64,000 bases of DNA from Leptolinea sp964420995. GTDB lineage: Bacteria; Chloroflexota; Anaerolineae; Anaerolineales; Anaerolineaceae. The stretch spans positions 1 through 64,000 of the forward strand of contig CAYQUX010000020.1 in NCBI GenBank assembly GCA_964420995.1. Reading direction: 5' to 3'. The position numbers and the translations under genes are program-made. Positions 41,063 through 48,265 of the stretch are shown here, piece after piece. The notes under the pieces were generated by a model. The model searched no databases. It was not told where the DNA came from and saw only the letters and a list, made by a program, of their open reading frames with translations. The stretch's first letter is position 1, and every line of letters starts with the position of its first letter.

Positions 41063-42145
41063 ATGGCTACCCCATTGTTGCAAATTGCGATGGATTATAC
41101 CTCGCTATCCAAAGCCCTGGTCATGGCGGCTCTGGTTGCCCCGGAAGTGGATATTATTGAAATCGGTACGCCTCTGTGCAAGGCTGCCGGGGTTGAGGCA
41201 ATCCGTGCTATGCGAGAAATTTGCCCGGACAAGTTGATCCTGGCTGATTTTAAAACGCCGGATGTGGGTGGACTCGAAGCTACCATGGCTTTTGATGCAG
41301 GCGCTGATATGTTTACTGTGATTGGCGGAGCTGCTTTGCCAACCGTGGAACAGGCTCTCGCTGTAGCCCGACAACGGGGCAAGGAAATGCTCATGGAACT
41401 CACGGGTGTCCGTGACATTCTGGCGCGGGCTGCTGAATGGCGCAAAATCGGTGTAGATCGAATTGTTTACCACCGCGAGTGGGATGCCCAGTCAGCCGGC
41501 CGCGAATGGACGGAAGCGGATAAGGACATCATCCGCAGGCTGATTGATATGGGATACAAGGTCACGATCACCGGCGGGATGACTATTGACCTTCTTCCAT
41601 TTTTCGCTGATTTGCCAGTGTCTGTACTGATCTGTGGCCGGGGGATCCGCGAAGCCGCCAACCCCCGCGAAGCCGCGCATCAAATGCGTGTGGCGCTTGC
41701 CGAACTCTGGTCAAAAACGTCATCCAACATCTCCTCATCGAATGCCGCTTCACAAAGTTCATTATTTTTCGATCTGGCAGCAAAAGCAATTCGTTATGGC
41801 ATAAGTGCGATGGGTTTGTCCCTGGTTATCGATGGTCGGGGATGCCCCGGCTGCGATTCCCCGAGTCGTTTCTGTCTCGGTACGCAAACAGACATCCTGT
41901 GTCCTGGGAACCTGTCATCTGATGACATTGTTCGGGGACTTGGACAGACGATAACCACAAACGGGGTTTTTGGACGGGTGTCTGAAAATGCTTTTTATCT
42001 CGATCCAGCCCAGTTGGGAGAAATTTCGCGTAACAGGGTGATAGATCTGTTGAACGCCACCGGTACAACCCTGCGGAATTTGGGGTATCCGGTTGATATT
42101 AACGCGGGTATTAAAGCCGCGAACCAAGTACTTGGAATTTCCTAG
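41063..42145 (+). CDS. KGPDC/HPS-family enzyme with four-Cys C-terminal domain
   Basis: This is a 360-residue protein in the OMP-decarboxylase suprafamily. Residues 1-217 match 3-keto-L-gulonate-6-P decarboxylase (UlaD/SgbH) and hexulose-6-P synthase: Asp11, Glu33, the DxKxxD motif (Asp62, Lys64, Asp67), Glu112, His137 and Thr170. The Arg that follows the His in KGPDC (R139 in E. coli) is Trp140 here, so specificity is open. A Ser/Asn-rich linker (217-233) leads to a domain of about 125 residues that I do not recognise, with Cys261, 264, 271 and 280 (CPGC, then FCLG and LCPG), a possible Zn or Fe-S site. First gene of the BMC operon and likely cargo. ATG 41063 follows TGGAGG. Confidence 0.85.
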   Translation: MATPLLQIAMDYTSLSKALVMAALVAPEVDIIEIGTPLCKAAGVEAIRAMREICPDKLILADFKTPDVGGLEATMAFDAGADMFTVIGGAALPTVEQALAVARQRGKEMLMELTGVRDILARAAEWRKIGVDRIVYHREWDAQSAGREWTEADKDIIRRLIDMGYKVTITGGMTIDLLPFFADLPVSVLICGRGIREAANPREAAHQMRVALAELWSKTSSNISSSNAASQSSLFFDLAAKAIRYGISAMGLSLVIDGRGCPGCDSPSRFCLGTQTDILCPGNLSSDDIVRGLGQTITTNGVFGRVSENAFYLDPAQLGEISRNRVIDLLNATGTTLRNLGYPVDINAGIKAANQVLGIS

Positions 42146-42160
42146 GAGGCATGAATACAT

Positions 42161-42478
42161 ATGACTACATCGAATTTGCATCTGACAGCATTGGGAATGG
42201 TAGAAACAAGAGGGGTTGTTGCCTCGATTGAAGCAGCGGACGCCATGCTGAAAACAGCCCATGTGACCCTGACAGGGCAGGAAGAGATTGGCGGCGGTTA
42301 CACCACGATCTTTGTGCGCGGCGAAATTGGCGCCGTACGGTCAGCGGTGGATGCTGGAGCTGCGGCAGCCAAGCGAGCCGGAGAACTTGTGGCGGTGCAT
42401 GTGATAGCCCGCCCGCAGGCAGCCCTCGAACCCTTGTTGCCACAGGGTGTGAAATCCAGCCGGCATAACTCAGACTGA
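42161..42478 (+). CDS. BMC-H hexameric shell protein 1
   Basis: This is a 105-residue single-domain (Pfam BMC) protein. It has the signature ALGMVETRGVVASIEAADAMLKTAHVTL, the pore-loop region around EEIGGGYTTIFVRGEIGAVRSAVDAGAAAAKR and the ending VAVHVIARPQAALE. Such proteins form the flat hexagonal tiles of microcompartment shells with a small central pore. It lies 15 bp after the first gene and has AGGAGG before the ATG. It is close to the second BMC-H at 43777. Confidence 0.97.
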   Translation: MTTSNLHLTALGMVETRGVVASIEAADAMLKTAHVTLTGQEEIGGGYTTIFVRGEIGAVRSAVDAGAAAAKRAGELVAVHVIARPQAALEPLLPQGVKSSRHNSD

Positions 42479-42494
42479 TCGCGAGGAGAACGAA

Positions 42495-43109
42495 ATGCAA
42501 CTTAGAACCTACTTACTCATTGATCAGATGCAGCCACAATACGGGGCACTGACGGGGAAAACGATGCAAGGCGAGATTCCCGTGGAAGGCATGGCGGAAA
42601 TTTATATTGAAACTGCGCCAGCTTCCGATATCTATCGGGTTATGGATATCGCATTAAAGACAATGGATGTGCGTGCCGGTGCTCTGGCGGTGGAACGTGA
42701 ATATGGATCATTGGAAATCCACTCCCGCCACCAGGAAGTTGTCAAAGTAGCGGGGCAACAGGCTCTGGAAATACTGGGGTTGACAGAAAATGACCGGCTG
42801 AAACCGGAGATTTTATCCTCTTTGTTAATCTCAAATGTTGATCCATTTCAGGCACAATTAATCAATAAAACGGCTTTTGGGGGATTGTTGTTGGCAGGCC
42901 AGACATTGTGCGTTTTGGAAGTAATGCCCGCGGCATATATCGTTTTAGCTGCAAATGAGGCTGAAAAGGCCGCGAACATCACGCTGGTTAACTACACACC
43001 GCGCGGAAGATCGGGACGTTTATATTTTTCCGGGTCTGATGCCGAAGTACGGCAGGCAAGGGACGCGGCAATAAAAGCCATTGAGTCACTTCCAGGGCGA
43101 ACTAAGTGA
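42495..43109 (+). CDS. BMC-T tandem-domain shell protein
   Basis: This is a 204-residue protein with two BMC domains in tandem (about 28-100 and 105-200). AEIYIETAPASDIYRVMDIALKTMDVRAGALAVEREYGSLEIH and TLCVLEVMPAAYIVLAANEAEKAANITLVNYTP are the two domain cores; their order suggests circular permutation. BMC-T proteins form trimers with larger, sometimes gated pores for bulky substrates such as sugar phosphates or cofactors. It is 16 bp after the first BMC-H, with GCGAGGAG before the ATG. Confidence 0.88.
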   Translation: MQLRTYLLIDQMQPQYGALTGKTMQGEIPVEGMAEIYIETAPASDIYRVMDIALKTMDVRAGALAVEREYGSLEIHSRHQEVVKVAGQQALEILGLTENDRLKPEILSSLLISNVDPFQAQLINKTAFGGLLLAGQTLCVLEVMPAAYIVLAANEAEKAANITLVNYTPRGRSGRLYFSGSDAEVRQARDAAIKAIESLPGRTK

Positions 43110-43121
43110 GAGGCTTAAAGC

Positions 43122-43460
43122 ATGCGAACCTTCTATACAGAAAGTGATATTGATGATCTCGCTGCCAGCGGCATCCAGAAATTGGATGTCGGACAGGGTG
43201 TGGTACTTACGGACGCGGCCCGGGAACGGGCTGAAGAGCTGGGCTTTGTCCTGGTTGCTCCAGGTAGTTCGCCTGTTGAAAAACCCGCGGTGCCTGTCAC
43301 TTCAAAAGTACAAAGTGCATCTCTCCCAGACCGGCCACAGGGTTGTCAACATGAGCCAATTGTTGTTAAAAGCAGCCAGGTTGAAACCACGAAAAGCGGG
43401 GGACCGGTAGTGGACCAACTGGTGGAAGCGATAAGCGCGCTGAAGAAGCGAGGAGGCTAA
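43122..43460 (+). CDS. BMC-associated small protein with probable encapsulation peptide
   Basis: This is a 112-residue protein. Residues 1-45 (MRTFYTESDIDDLAASGIQKL, then a VVLTDAARERAEELG helix) resemble an N-terminal module found in various BMC operon proteins. The middle is a disordered, Pro/Ser/Val-rich linker with one Cys (GCQHEP). The C-terminus PVVDQLVEAISALKKRGG is a short amphipathic helix of the kind that targets cargo to shells. No enzyme domain is present; a scaffold or cargo-linking role is inferred. It is 1 bp from the BMC-P gene. Confidence 0.75.
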   Translation: MRTFYTESDIDDLAASGIQKLDVGQGVVLTDAARERAEELGFVLVAPGSSPVEKPAVPVTSKVQSASLPDRPQGCQHEPIVVKSSQVETTKSGGPVVDQLVEAISALKKRGG

Positions 43461-43461
43461 T

Positions 43462-43752
43462 ATGCGTATCGCGAAAGTAGTAGGCGTAGCTGTCGCCACC
43501 GTCAAAGACCGTCGTTTGGAAGGGGGCAAATGCATGCTCGTGTCAGCTGCCGACCCAACCGGTGAGGTGCAAGGATTGCCGTTTGTGGCGTTTGATATGG
43601 TTGGCGCTGGTGAAGGTGAGCTGGTTTTGATTGTGGAAGGTAGTTCGGCTCGGATAGCGGCCGGGGATCCCAACCGCCCGGTGGATGCGGTCATCGTAGC
43701 GATCTTGGACTCACTACGACACGACGGTCAAATGATGTACCCAAAAAGTTAA
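43462..43752 (+). CDS. BMC-P pentameric vertex protein (EutN/CcmL)
   Basis: This is a 96-residue protein with the EutN/CcmL fold: MRIAKVVGVAVATVKDRRLEGGKCMLV at the start, then FVAFDMVGAGEGELVLIVEGSSARIAAG and the closing VDAVIVAILDSL. Pentamers of this protein cap the vertices of microcompartments, so its presence means a closed shell is expected. GAGGAGG lies upstream. Stop and start of the flanking genes are within 2-24 bp. Confidence 0.95.
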   Translation: MRIAKVVGVAVATVKDRRLEGGKCMLVSAADPTGEVQGLPFVAFDMVGAGEGELVLIVEGSSARIAAGDPNRPVDAVIVAILDSLRHDGQMMYPKS

Positions 43753-43776
43753 CTTCTATATTCTGGAGACAAAAAT

Positions 43777-44109
43777 ATGGCTCAAACGACAGGTAATTCT
43801 GCAAAAAAGATCGTGGATTTGATAGGGGACCAGGCCCTCGGCATGATTGAAACCCGTGGATTGGTGGCGAGCATCGAAGCGGCTGATGCCATGGTGAAAG
43901 CCGCTAACGTGACCCTGCTGGCCAAACGCGCCATTGGTGGTGGTTATGTTGCTGTGATGGTTCGCGGAGATGTGGGTGCCGTAAAGACAGCTCTGGCAGC
44001 GGGCCGTGAAGCGGCTGGTCGGATTGGTGATGTGGTATCCGTCAGGATGATCCCGGGTCCACATATGGATCTTGAAGCATTGTTGCCGCCGGTAGCGGCC
44101 GCATCATAA
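43777..44109 (+). CDS. BMC-H hexameric shell protein 2
   Basis: This is a 110-residue BMC-domain protein with an N-terminal extension of 15 residues. The core reads ALGMIETRGLVASIEAADAMVKAANVTLLAKRAIGGGYVAVMVRGDVGAVKTALAAGREAAGR, close to the first BMC-H at 42161 but not a recent copy. The C-terminus ends RMIPGPHMDLEALLPPV. Having two BMC-H types is normal and gives pores of different properties. It is 13 bp upstream of the PanB-like gene. Confidence 0.97.
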   Translation: MAQTTGNSAKKIVDLIGDQALGMIETRGLVASIEAADAMVKAANVTLLAKRAIGGGYVAVMVRGDVGAVKTALAAGREAAGRIGDVVSVRMIPGPHMDLEALLPPVAAAS

Positions 44110-44122
44110 CAGGAGGCCGGGT

Positions 44123-44986
44123 ATGAGTGAGCCGGCCAAAATGACTGTCACGCGGCTGCAACGGAAAAAACGCAGCGGCGAAAAGATCACGATGCTGACA
44201 GCCTACGATTTTCCCATGGCGAAATTTATAAATTTGGCTGGAGTGGATATTGTGCTGGTTAGCGATGCTGTAGGCACGGTGGGACTTGGCCGGCCAGAGG
44301 CGGTATCGGTGAGTGTGGATGAAATGATATATCACACTCAGGCCGTGGCCCATGGCGCCGGAAATTCAATGGTTGTATCCACCCTGCCATTTGGAACATA
44401 CGAGACTGTGGAACAGGCTGTAGCCACCGGAGTGAGAATAATGAAAGAAGGTCACGCCGATGGGATCCATATGGAGGCGACAGCCGCCGATGCGCCCAAG
44501 GTAAAGGCACTGGTGCATGCCGGCGTGCCGGTGATAGGGCACCTGGGGATTACCAAACAAAAGATCGTTCGTACGGGAACAATTCAGATACAGGGACGAA
44601 CAGCGGCAAGTGCGGCTACTGCCGTGGCAGATGCCGTTGCACTGGCGAATGCAGGCGCGTTCGCATTGGTCCTGGAATGCATTCCCGATCGCCTGGGTGA
44701 CATCATCACACGCAGTCTTGAAATCCCAACAATCAGTATCGGCGCCGGGGTAGGCTGCGACGGACAGGCATTGGTTACCCAGGACATGCTGGGTATGTTC
44801 AAAGAGATGTCACCTCGTTTTCTAAAAATCTACCTGGACTTGACCCAGGTCATCGTTGCAGCACTGACGCAGTTTCGCACTGAAGTGGAACAAGGGAAAT
44901 TTCCGGGGCCGGAGCATAGTTATTCCATTGATGATGCTGAACTGGCCAAATTGCTGACACAAATGCAAAGCAAAGCAACGCAATAA
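44123..44986 (+). CDS. Divergent PanB-like (ketopantoate hydroxymethyltransferase family) enzyme
   Basis: This is a 287-residue TIM-barrel protein with overall similarity to PanB, which moves a hydroxymethyl group from methylene-THF onto a 2-oxo acid. Kept: Asp48, PVIGHLGITKQ, catalytic-like Glu185 in LECIPDRL, and IGAGVGCDGQALVTQDMLG. Changed: VVADLPF becomes VVSTLPF so the second metal-binding Asp is Thr87; VKLEGG becomes IHMEAT (Lys to His116, Glu118 kept); DSLGMV becomes DAVGTV. It is therefore probably not a normal pantothenate enzyme. It sits in the shell gene cluster, with no panC or panD nearby, and may be cargo. Confidence 0.88.
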   Translation: MSEPAKMTVTRLQRKKRSGEKITMLTAYDFPMAKFINLAGVDIVLVSDAVGTVGLGRPEAVSVSVDEMIYHTQAVAHGAGNSMVVSTLPFGTYETVEQAVATGVRIMKEGHADGIHMEATAADAPKVKALVHAGVPVIGHLGITKQKIVRTGTIQIQGRTAASAATAVADAVALANAGAFALVLECIPDRLGDIITRSLEIPTISIGAGVGCDGQALVTQDMLGMFKEMSPRFLKIYLDLTQVIVAALTQFRTEVEQGKFPGPEHSYSIDDAELAKLLTQMQSKATQ

Positions 44987-45008
44987 ATTTGAAAAGGAGA
45001 AACCTATT

Positions 45009-45758
45009 ATGACCGAGTCTTTAAAAGGAAAAGTCGCTGTAATTTCAGGGGTTGGTTCTGGTTTCGGGAAAGCTACAGCAGAATTATTTGCAAAAACAGA
45101 CCAGGTTGGTCTTATCCTGATCGACTTCAACGAGAAAGCTTTGCAGGAAACGGCTGATGTGTGCAAGGCGGCCGGCTCGAAGGTTGTTGCCCTTCCGGCA
45201 GATGTAACTAAGACGGAGACCTTTGAGAAAGCATTAAAAGAGACCGTTGACACATTCGGCAGAATTGATTTCCTGATCAATTACGCGGGTGGCGCGCTAA
45301 AAGTGGCACCGATTGAGGAAATGGATGATGCGATTAATCGGAAGATTATTGACCTGAATCTCACCAGTACAATCGCAAGCTGCCGGGCATTTACACCTTT
45401 GTTTAAAAAACAAGGCTTTGGCAAGATTATCAACGTTTCCAGCGTATGCGACCGCCGCTCATGGCCGGGTTGGTCGGTGTATTCCGCCGCCAAAGCGGCT
45501 GTAAATGCGTTCACGAAATGCCTGTACACAGAATTAAGACCGCATGGCATTGCTGTCACTTTGCTTGTTCCAGGTGGAGCCAATACCGGATTTCAGGCAG
45601 CCGCAGCCGGTGTCTCAAAATTTGAGTGGGATGAAGAATTGGCGTTGCGGCCTGAACACTTCGCGGACATGGTGTATCAAACCTGCGCTCTAACCAGGGG
45701 AGGATGTGTGTCTGAGTTGCATGTCTATGGACTTGCGCAGGATATTAGCGGTTTTTAA
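45009..45758 (+). CDS. Short-chain dehydrogenase/reductase
   Basis: This is a 249-residue classical SDR. The NAD(P)-binding motif is SGVGSGFGKATA, followed by an Asp at the end of the second strand (LILIDFN), which favours NAD. NYAGG corresponds to NNAGG. The catalytic Ser-Tyr-Lys are in NVSSVCDRR and YSAAKAAVNAF. In the operon context it could oxidise a sugar acid or alcohol to the keto form that the kinase and decarboxylase need. AAAGGAGA precedes the ATG. It is followed by a 334-bp gap that leads to the transporter genes. Confidence 0.92.
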   Translation: MTESLKGKVAVISGVGSGFGKATAELFAKTDQVGLILIDFNEKALQETADVCKAAGSKVVALPADVTKTETFEKALKETVDTFGRIDFLINYAGGALKVAPIEEMDDAINRKIIDLNLTSTIASCRAFTPLFKKQGFGKIINVSSVCDRRSWPGWSVYSAAKAAVNAFTKCLYTELRPHGIAVTLLVPGGANTGFQAAAAGVSKFEWDEELALRPEHFADMVYQTCALTRGGCVSELHVYGLAQDISGF

Positions 45759-46092
45759 AAGTTGCTAAATCTCTGGAAGGGTTGTCAGCCACGATGGTTT
45801 CGTGTCATAGATCAAATAATGGAATATTACTCAAGCGAAACCATAAATCCGGCGCAAAGGAGGAGATCAGGAAAGAACAGAAAATTTGAAACCTGAGTCG
45901 TGCTTTACCGTCCATAAATAGCTCATAGTGGAAAAAAAGCACGATGCTCCCGGGTACCAGATTTGCTTGCCAAATATGCAGAAGCGGATACATGTCTGCA
46001 AAAATGGTCGGTTGGAAGAGGCATACACAGCTCTTCACCTCATTCTCACTATGAGCGAGAACACTATTCCTTAATTTAGGAGGAATTTCGAA
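45759..46092. other. Non-coding gap upstream of the transporter genes
   Basis: No gene is visible in these 334 bp. A long-range inverted pair, GCTCATAGTG (45921-45930) and CACTATGAGC (46047-46056), could form an RNA structure or paired operator sites. A second promoter for the transporter genes is plausible here. Confidence 0.5.
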
Positions 46093-48186
46093 GTGAAAAA
46101 GAATCTGTTTGCTCTTTTGATTGTCGTTGTGCTCGCCAGTATGCTGTTTTCGGCTTGCACCCCAGCGACACCCGCTCCAGCGGCCGAAAAAGCCACCGAT
46201 GCTCCGGCCGTCGAAAAAGCCACTGATGCTCCAGCCCCTGCCGCAGAAGCCGCCAGCGGGGAAAAGAAAGAAATAAAGAAAATCGCTTTCTTTGTCTCTG
46301 ACCTGAGCAATGTCTTCCATCAGATGCAGGCTACCGAAGCGAAGAAATACGCCAAAGAGAAATACGGCGCTGAAGTATTCGTGTTCGATGGCAAATCAGA
46401 CGGCGCCGTCATGACCCAGAACGTGGACCAGATTGTGGCCCAGGGTATGGATGCCGCGACACTGCACATTTGGGACGGCGAAGCTGCCACCCCTGGTGTT
46501 GAAGCCGCACTCAAGAAGGGCATCGTCATGACCTCCTTCTTCAGCCCCGTAGCCAAGACCGGTATCCCCACCGCCCGCAGCGATGAAAAAGGGATCTCCT
46601 TCGCCATGGGTGCCGAAATGGCCACCCAGTGGAAAGCCGCGAACCCCGACAAACCGATCGTAATGGTTCAGGTGGGTTGGCCTAATCACACCGAAGTTAA
46701 ATCCGGCCGTACCGATCCATTCGTGGCTGGTGTCAAATCCGTGGATCCTTCCGCGACAGACCTGGGCTGCCAGGATGCGAGCAAGGGACCGGATGCTGCC
46801 AAACAGATCATCACCGACCTGATGACCTCGCACCCGGAAGTCAACCTGATCTACTCTGAAGCCTCCAACCTGACCGTGGGTACGATGGCCGCGTTGACCA
46901 AAGCCGGCCGTGGCAAATTCGACAATGGCAAACCGTTGACCGAAATTGTTGCCAGCGTTGACTTCGACGAAGTTGAGATGAAGTCACTCTATGATCCCAA
47001 CAGCTCACTGAAACTCTCCATGGGTCTTCCCCCTGTTGAGACCGCTCAGGGTCGTATCGACCTGATCATGGATGTTGCCTCCGGTAAAGTGAAACCGACG
47101 GCGAATCCTGCGGAAGAGTTCTTCTACAAAGCCTACAACATCTCCTTCTGGACGATGCCGAAAAACGATGCCGCGAAATGGCTGAATGCCCAGTTCGGAA
47201 CAAAAATTGAAGTCTCTGAAGCCGCCAGCGCAGAAAAGAAGGAAGTAAAGAAAATCGCCTTCTTCGTCTCTGACCTGAGCAATGTCTTCCATCAGATGCA
47301 GGCTACCGAAGCGAAGAAATACGCCAAAGAGAAATACGGCGCTGAAGTATTCGTGTTCGATGGCAAATCAGACGGCGCCGTCATGACCCAGAACGTGGAC
47401 CAGATTGTGGCCCAGGGTATGGATGCCGCGACACTGCACATTTGGGACGGCGAAGCTGCCACCCCTGGTGTTGAAGCCGCACTCAAGAAGGGCATCGTCA
47501 TGACCTCCTTCTTCAGCCCCGTAGCCAAGACCGGTATCCCCACCGCCCGCAGCGATGAAAAAGGGATCTCCTTCGCCATGGGTGCCGAAATGGCCACCCA
47601 GTGGAAAGCCGCGAACCCCGACAAACCGATCGTAATGGTTCAGGTGGGTTGGCCTAATCACACCGAAGTTAAATCCGGCCGTACCGATCCATTCGTGGCT
47701 GGTGTCAAATCCGTGGATCCTTCCGCGACAGACCTGGGCTGCCAGGATGCGAGCAAGGGACCGGATGCTGCCAAACAGATCATCACCGACCTGATGACCT
47801 CGCACCCGGAAGTCAACCTGATCTACTCTGAAGCCTCCAACCTGACCGTGGGTACGATGGCCGCGTTGACCAAAGCCGGCCGTGGCAAATTCGACAATGG
47901 CAAACCGTTGACCGAAATTGTTGCCAGCGTTGACTTCGACGAAGTTGAGATGAAGTCACTCTATGATCCCAACAGCTCACTGAAACTCTCCATGGGTCTT
48001 CCCCCTGTTGAGACCGCTCAGGGTCGTATCGACCTGATCATGGATGTTGCCTCCGGTAAAGTGAAACCGATGGCGGATCCTGCGGAAGAGTTCTTCTACA
48101 AAGCCTACAACATCTCTTTCTGGACGATGCCGAAGGCTGATGCCGCGAAATGGCTGAACGCCCAGTTCGGAACAAACATTCAATAA
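46093..48186 (+). CDS. Sugar ABC binding protein, internally duplicated
   Basis: This is a 697-residue lipoprotein. The signal MKKNLFALLIVVVLASMLFSAC ends in a lipobox, and an Ala/Pro/Glu linker follows. Two nearly identical periplasmic-binding domains of the ribose/xylose type then follow in tandem (about 60-380 and 384-697). Each starts KKIAFFVSDLSNVFHQMQATEAKK and contains YGAEVFVFDGKSDGAVMTQNVDQIVAQ. The two copies are offset by 972 bp and differ at only a few bases near their ends. A single domain of about 320 residues is the family norm. The start is GTG 46093, with TTAGGAGGA upstream. It delivers a sugar to the permeases at 49759 and 50815. Confidence 0.9.
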   Translation: MKKNLFALLIVVVLASMLFSACTPATPAPAAEKATDAPAVEKATDAPAPAAEAASGEKKEIKKIAFFVSDLSNVFHQMQATEAKKYAKEKYGAEVFVFDGKSDGAVMTQNVDQIVAQGMDAATLHIWDGEAATPGVEAALKKGIVMTSFFSPVAKTGIPTARSDEKGISFAMGAEMATQWKAANPDKPIVMVQVGWPNHTEVKSGRTDPFVAGVKSVDPSATDLGCQDASKGPDAAKQIITDLMTSHPEVNLIYSEASNLTVGTMAALTKAGRGKFDNGKPLTEIVASVDFDEVEMKSLYDPNSSLKLSMGLPPVETAQGRIDLIMDVASGKVKPTANPAEEFFYKAYNISFWTMPKNDAAKWLNAQFGTKIEVSEAASAEKKEVKKIAFFVSDLSNVFHQMQATEAKKYAKEKYGAEVFVFDGKSDGAVMTQNVDQIVAQGMDAATLHIWDGEAATPGVEAALKKGIVMTSFFSPVAKTGIPTARSDEKGISFAMGAEMATQWKAANPDKPIVMVQVGWPNHTEVKSGRTDPFVAGVKSVDPSATDLGCQDASKGPDAAKQIITDLMTSHPEVNLIYSEASNLTVGTMAALTKAGRGKFDNGKPLTEIVASVDFDEVEMKSLYDPNSSLKLSMGLPPVETAQGRIDLIMDVASGKVKPMADPAEEFFYKAYNISFWTMPKADAAKWLNAQFGTNIQ
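46246..48186. repeat. 972-bp tandem duplication within the binding-protein gene
   Basis: The first copy (46246-47217) and the second copy (47218-48186) are nearly identical in DNA over more than 800 bp, with differences only at the junctions (for example AAAGAAATAAAG and AAGGAAGTAAAG). This points to recent duplication or strong gene conversion. Confidence 0.85.
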
Positions 48187-48213
48187 TCCTCTAGTCTGAA
48201 AAAAAGCAATACA

Positions 48214-48250
48214 TCTTGACGGGGGAAGGGCAATTACTCCCCCGTCAAGA
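48214..48250 (+). promoter_or_regulatory. Intergenic stem-loop after the binding-protein gene
   Basis: A 13-bp perfect stem (TCTTGACGGGGGA and TCCCCCGTCAAGA) with an 11-base loop has no T run after it. Such structures raise binding-protein mRNA levels relative to the downstream ATPase by blocking decay or by partial termination. Confidence 0.7.
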
Positions 48251-48265
48251 TTAAGGAGCCGGTGT

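Noticed and set aside
41063..42145. Assignment as orotidine-5'-phosphate decarboxylase PyrF
   Set aside because: The YHRxxDAQ, ELTG and LADFKTPD segments match the KGPDC/HPS branch, and no pyrimidine gene is near.
45805..46320. 171-codon minus-strand frame
   Set aside because: It overlaps the start of the binding-protein gene, has a low-complexity Gly-rich end derived from the antisense linker, and has no family match.
46320..47805. Repeated minus-strand frames of 110 and 145 codons
   Set aside because: These are shadows of the duplicated binding-protein gene and appear twice because the coding DNA is duplicated.
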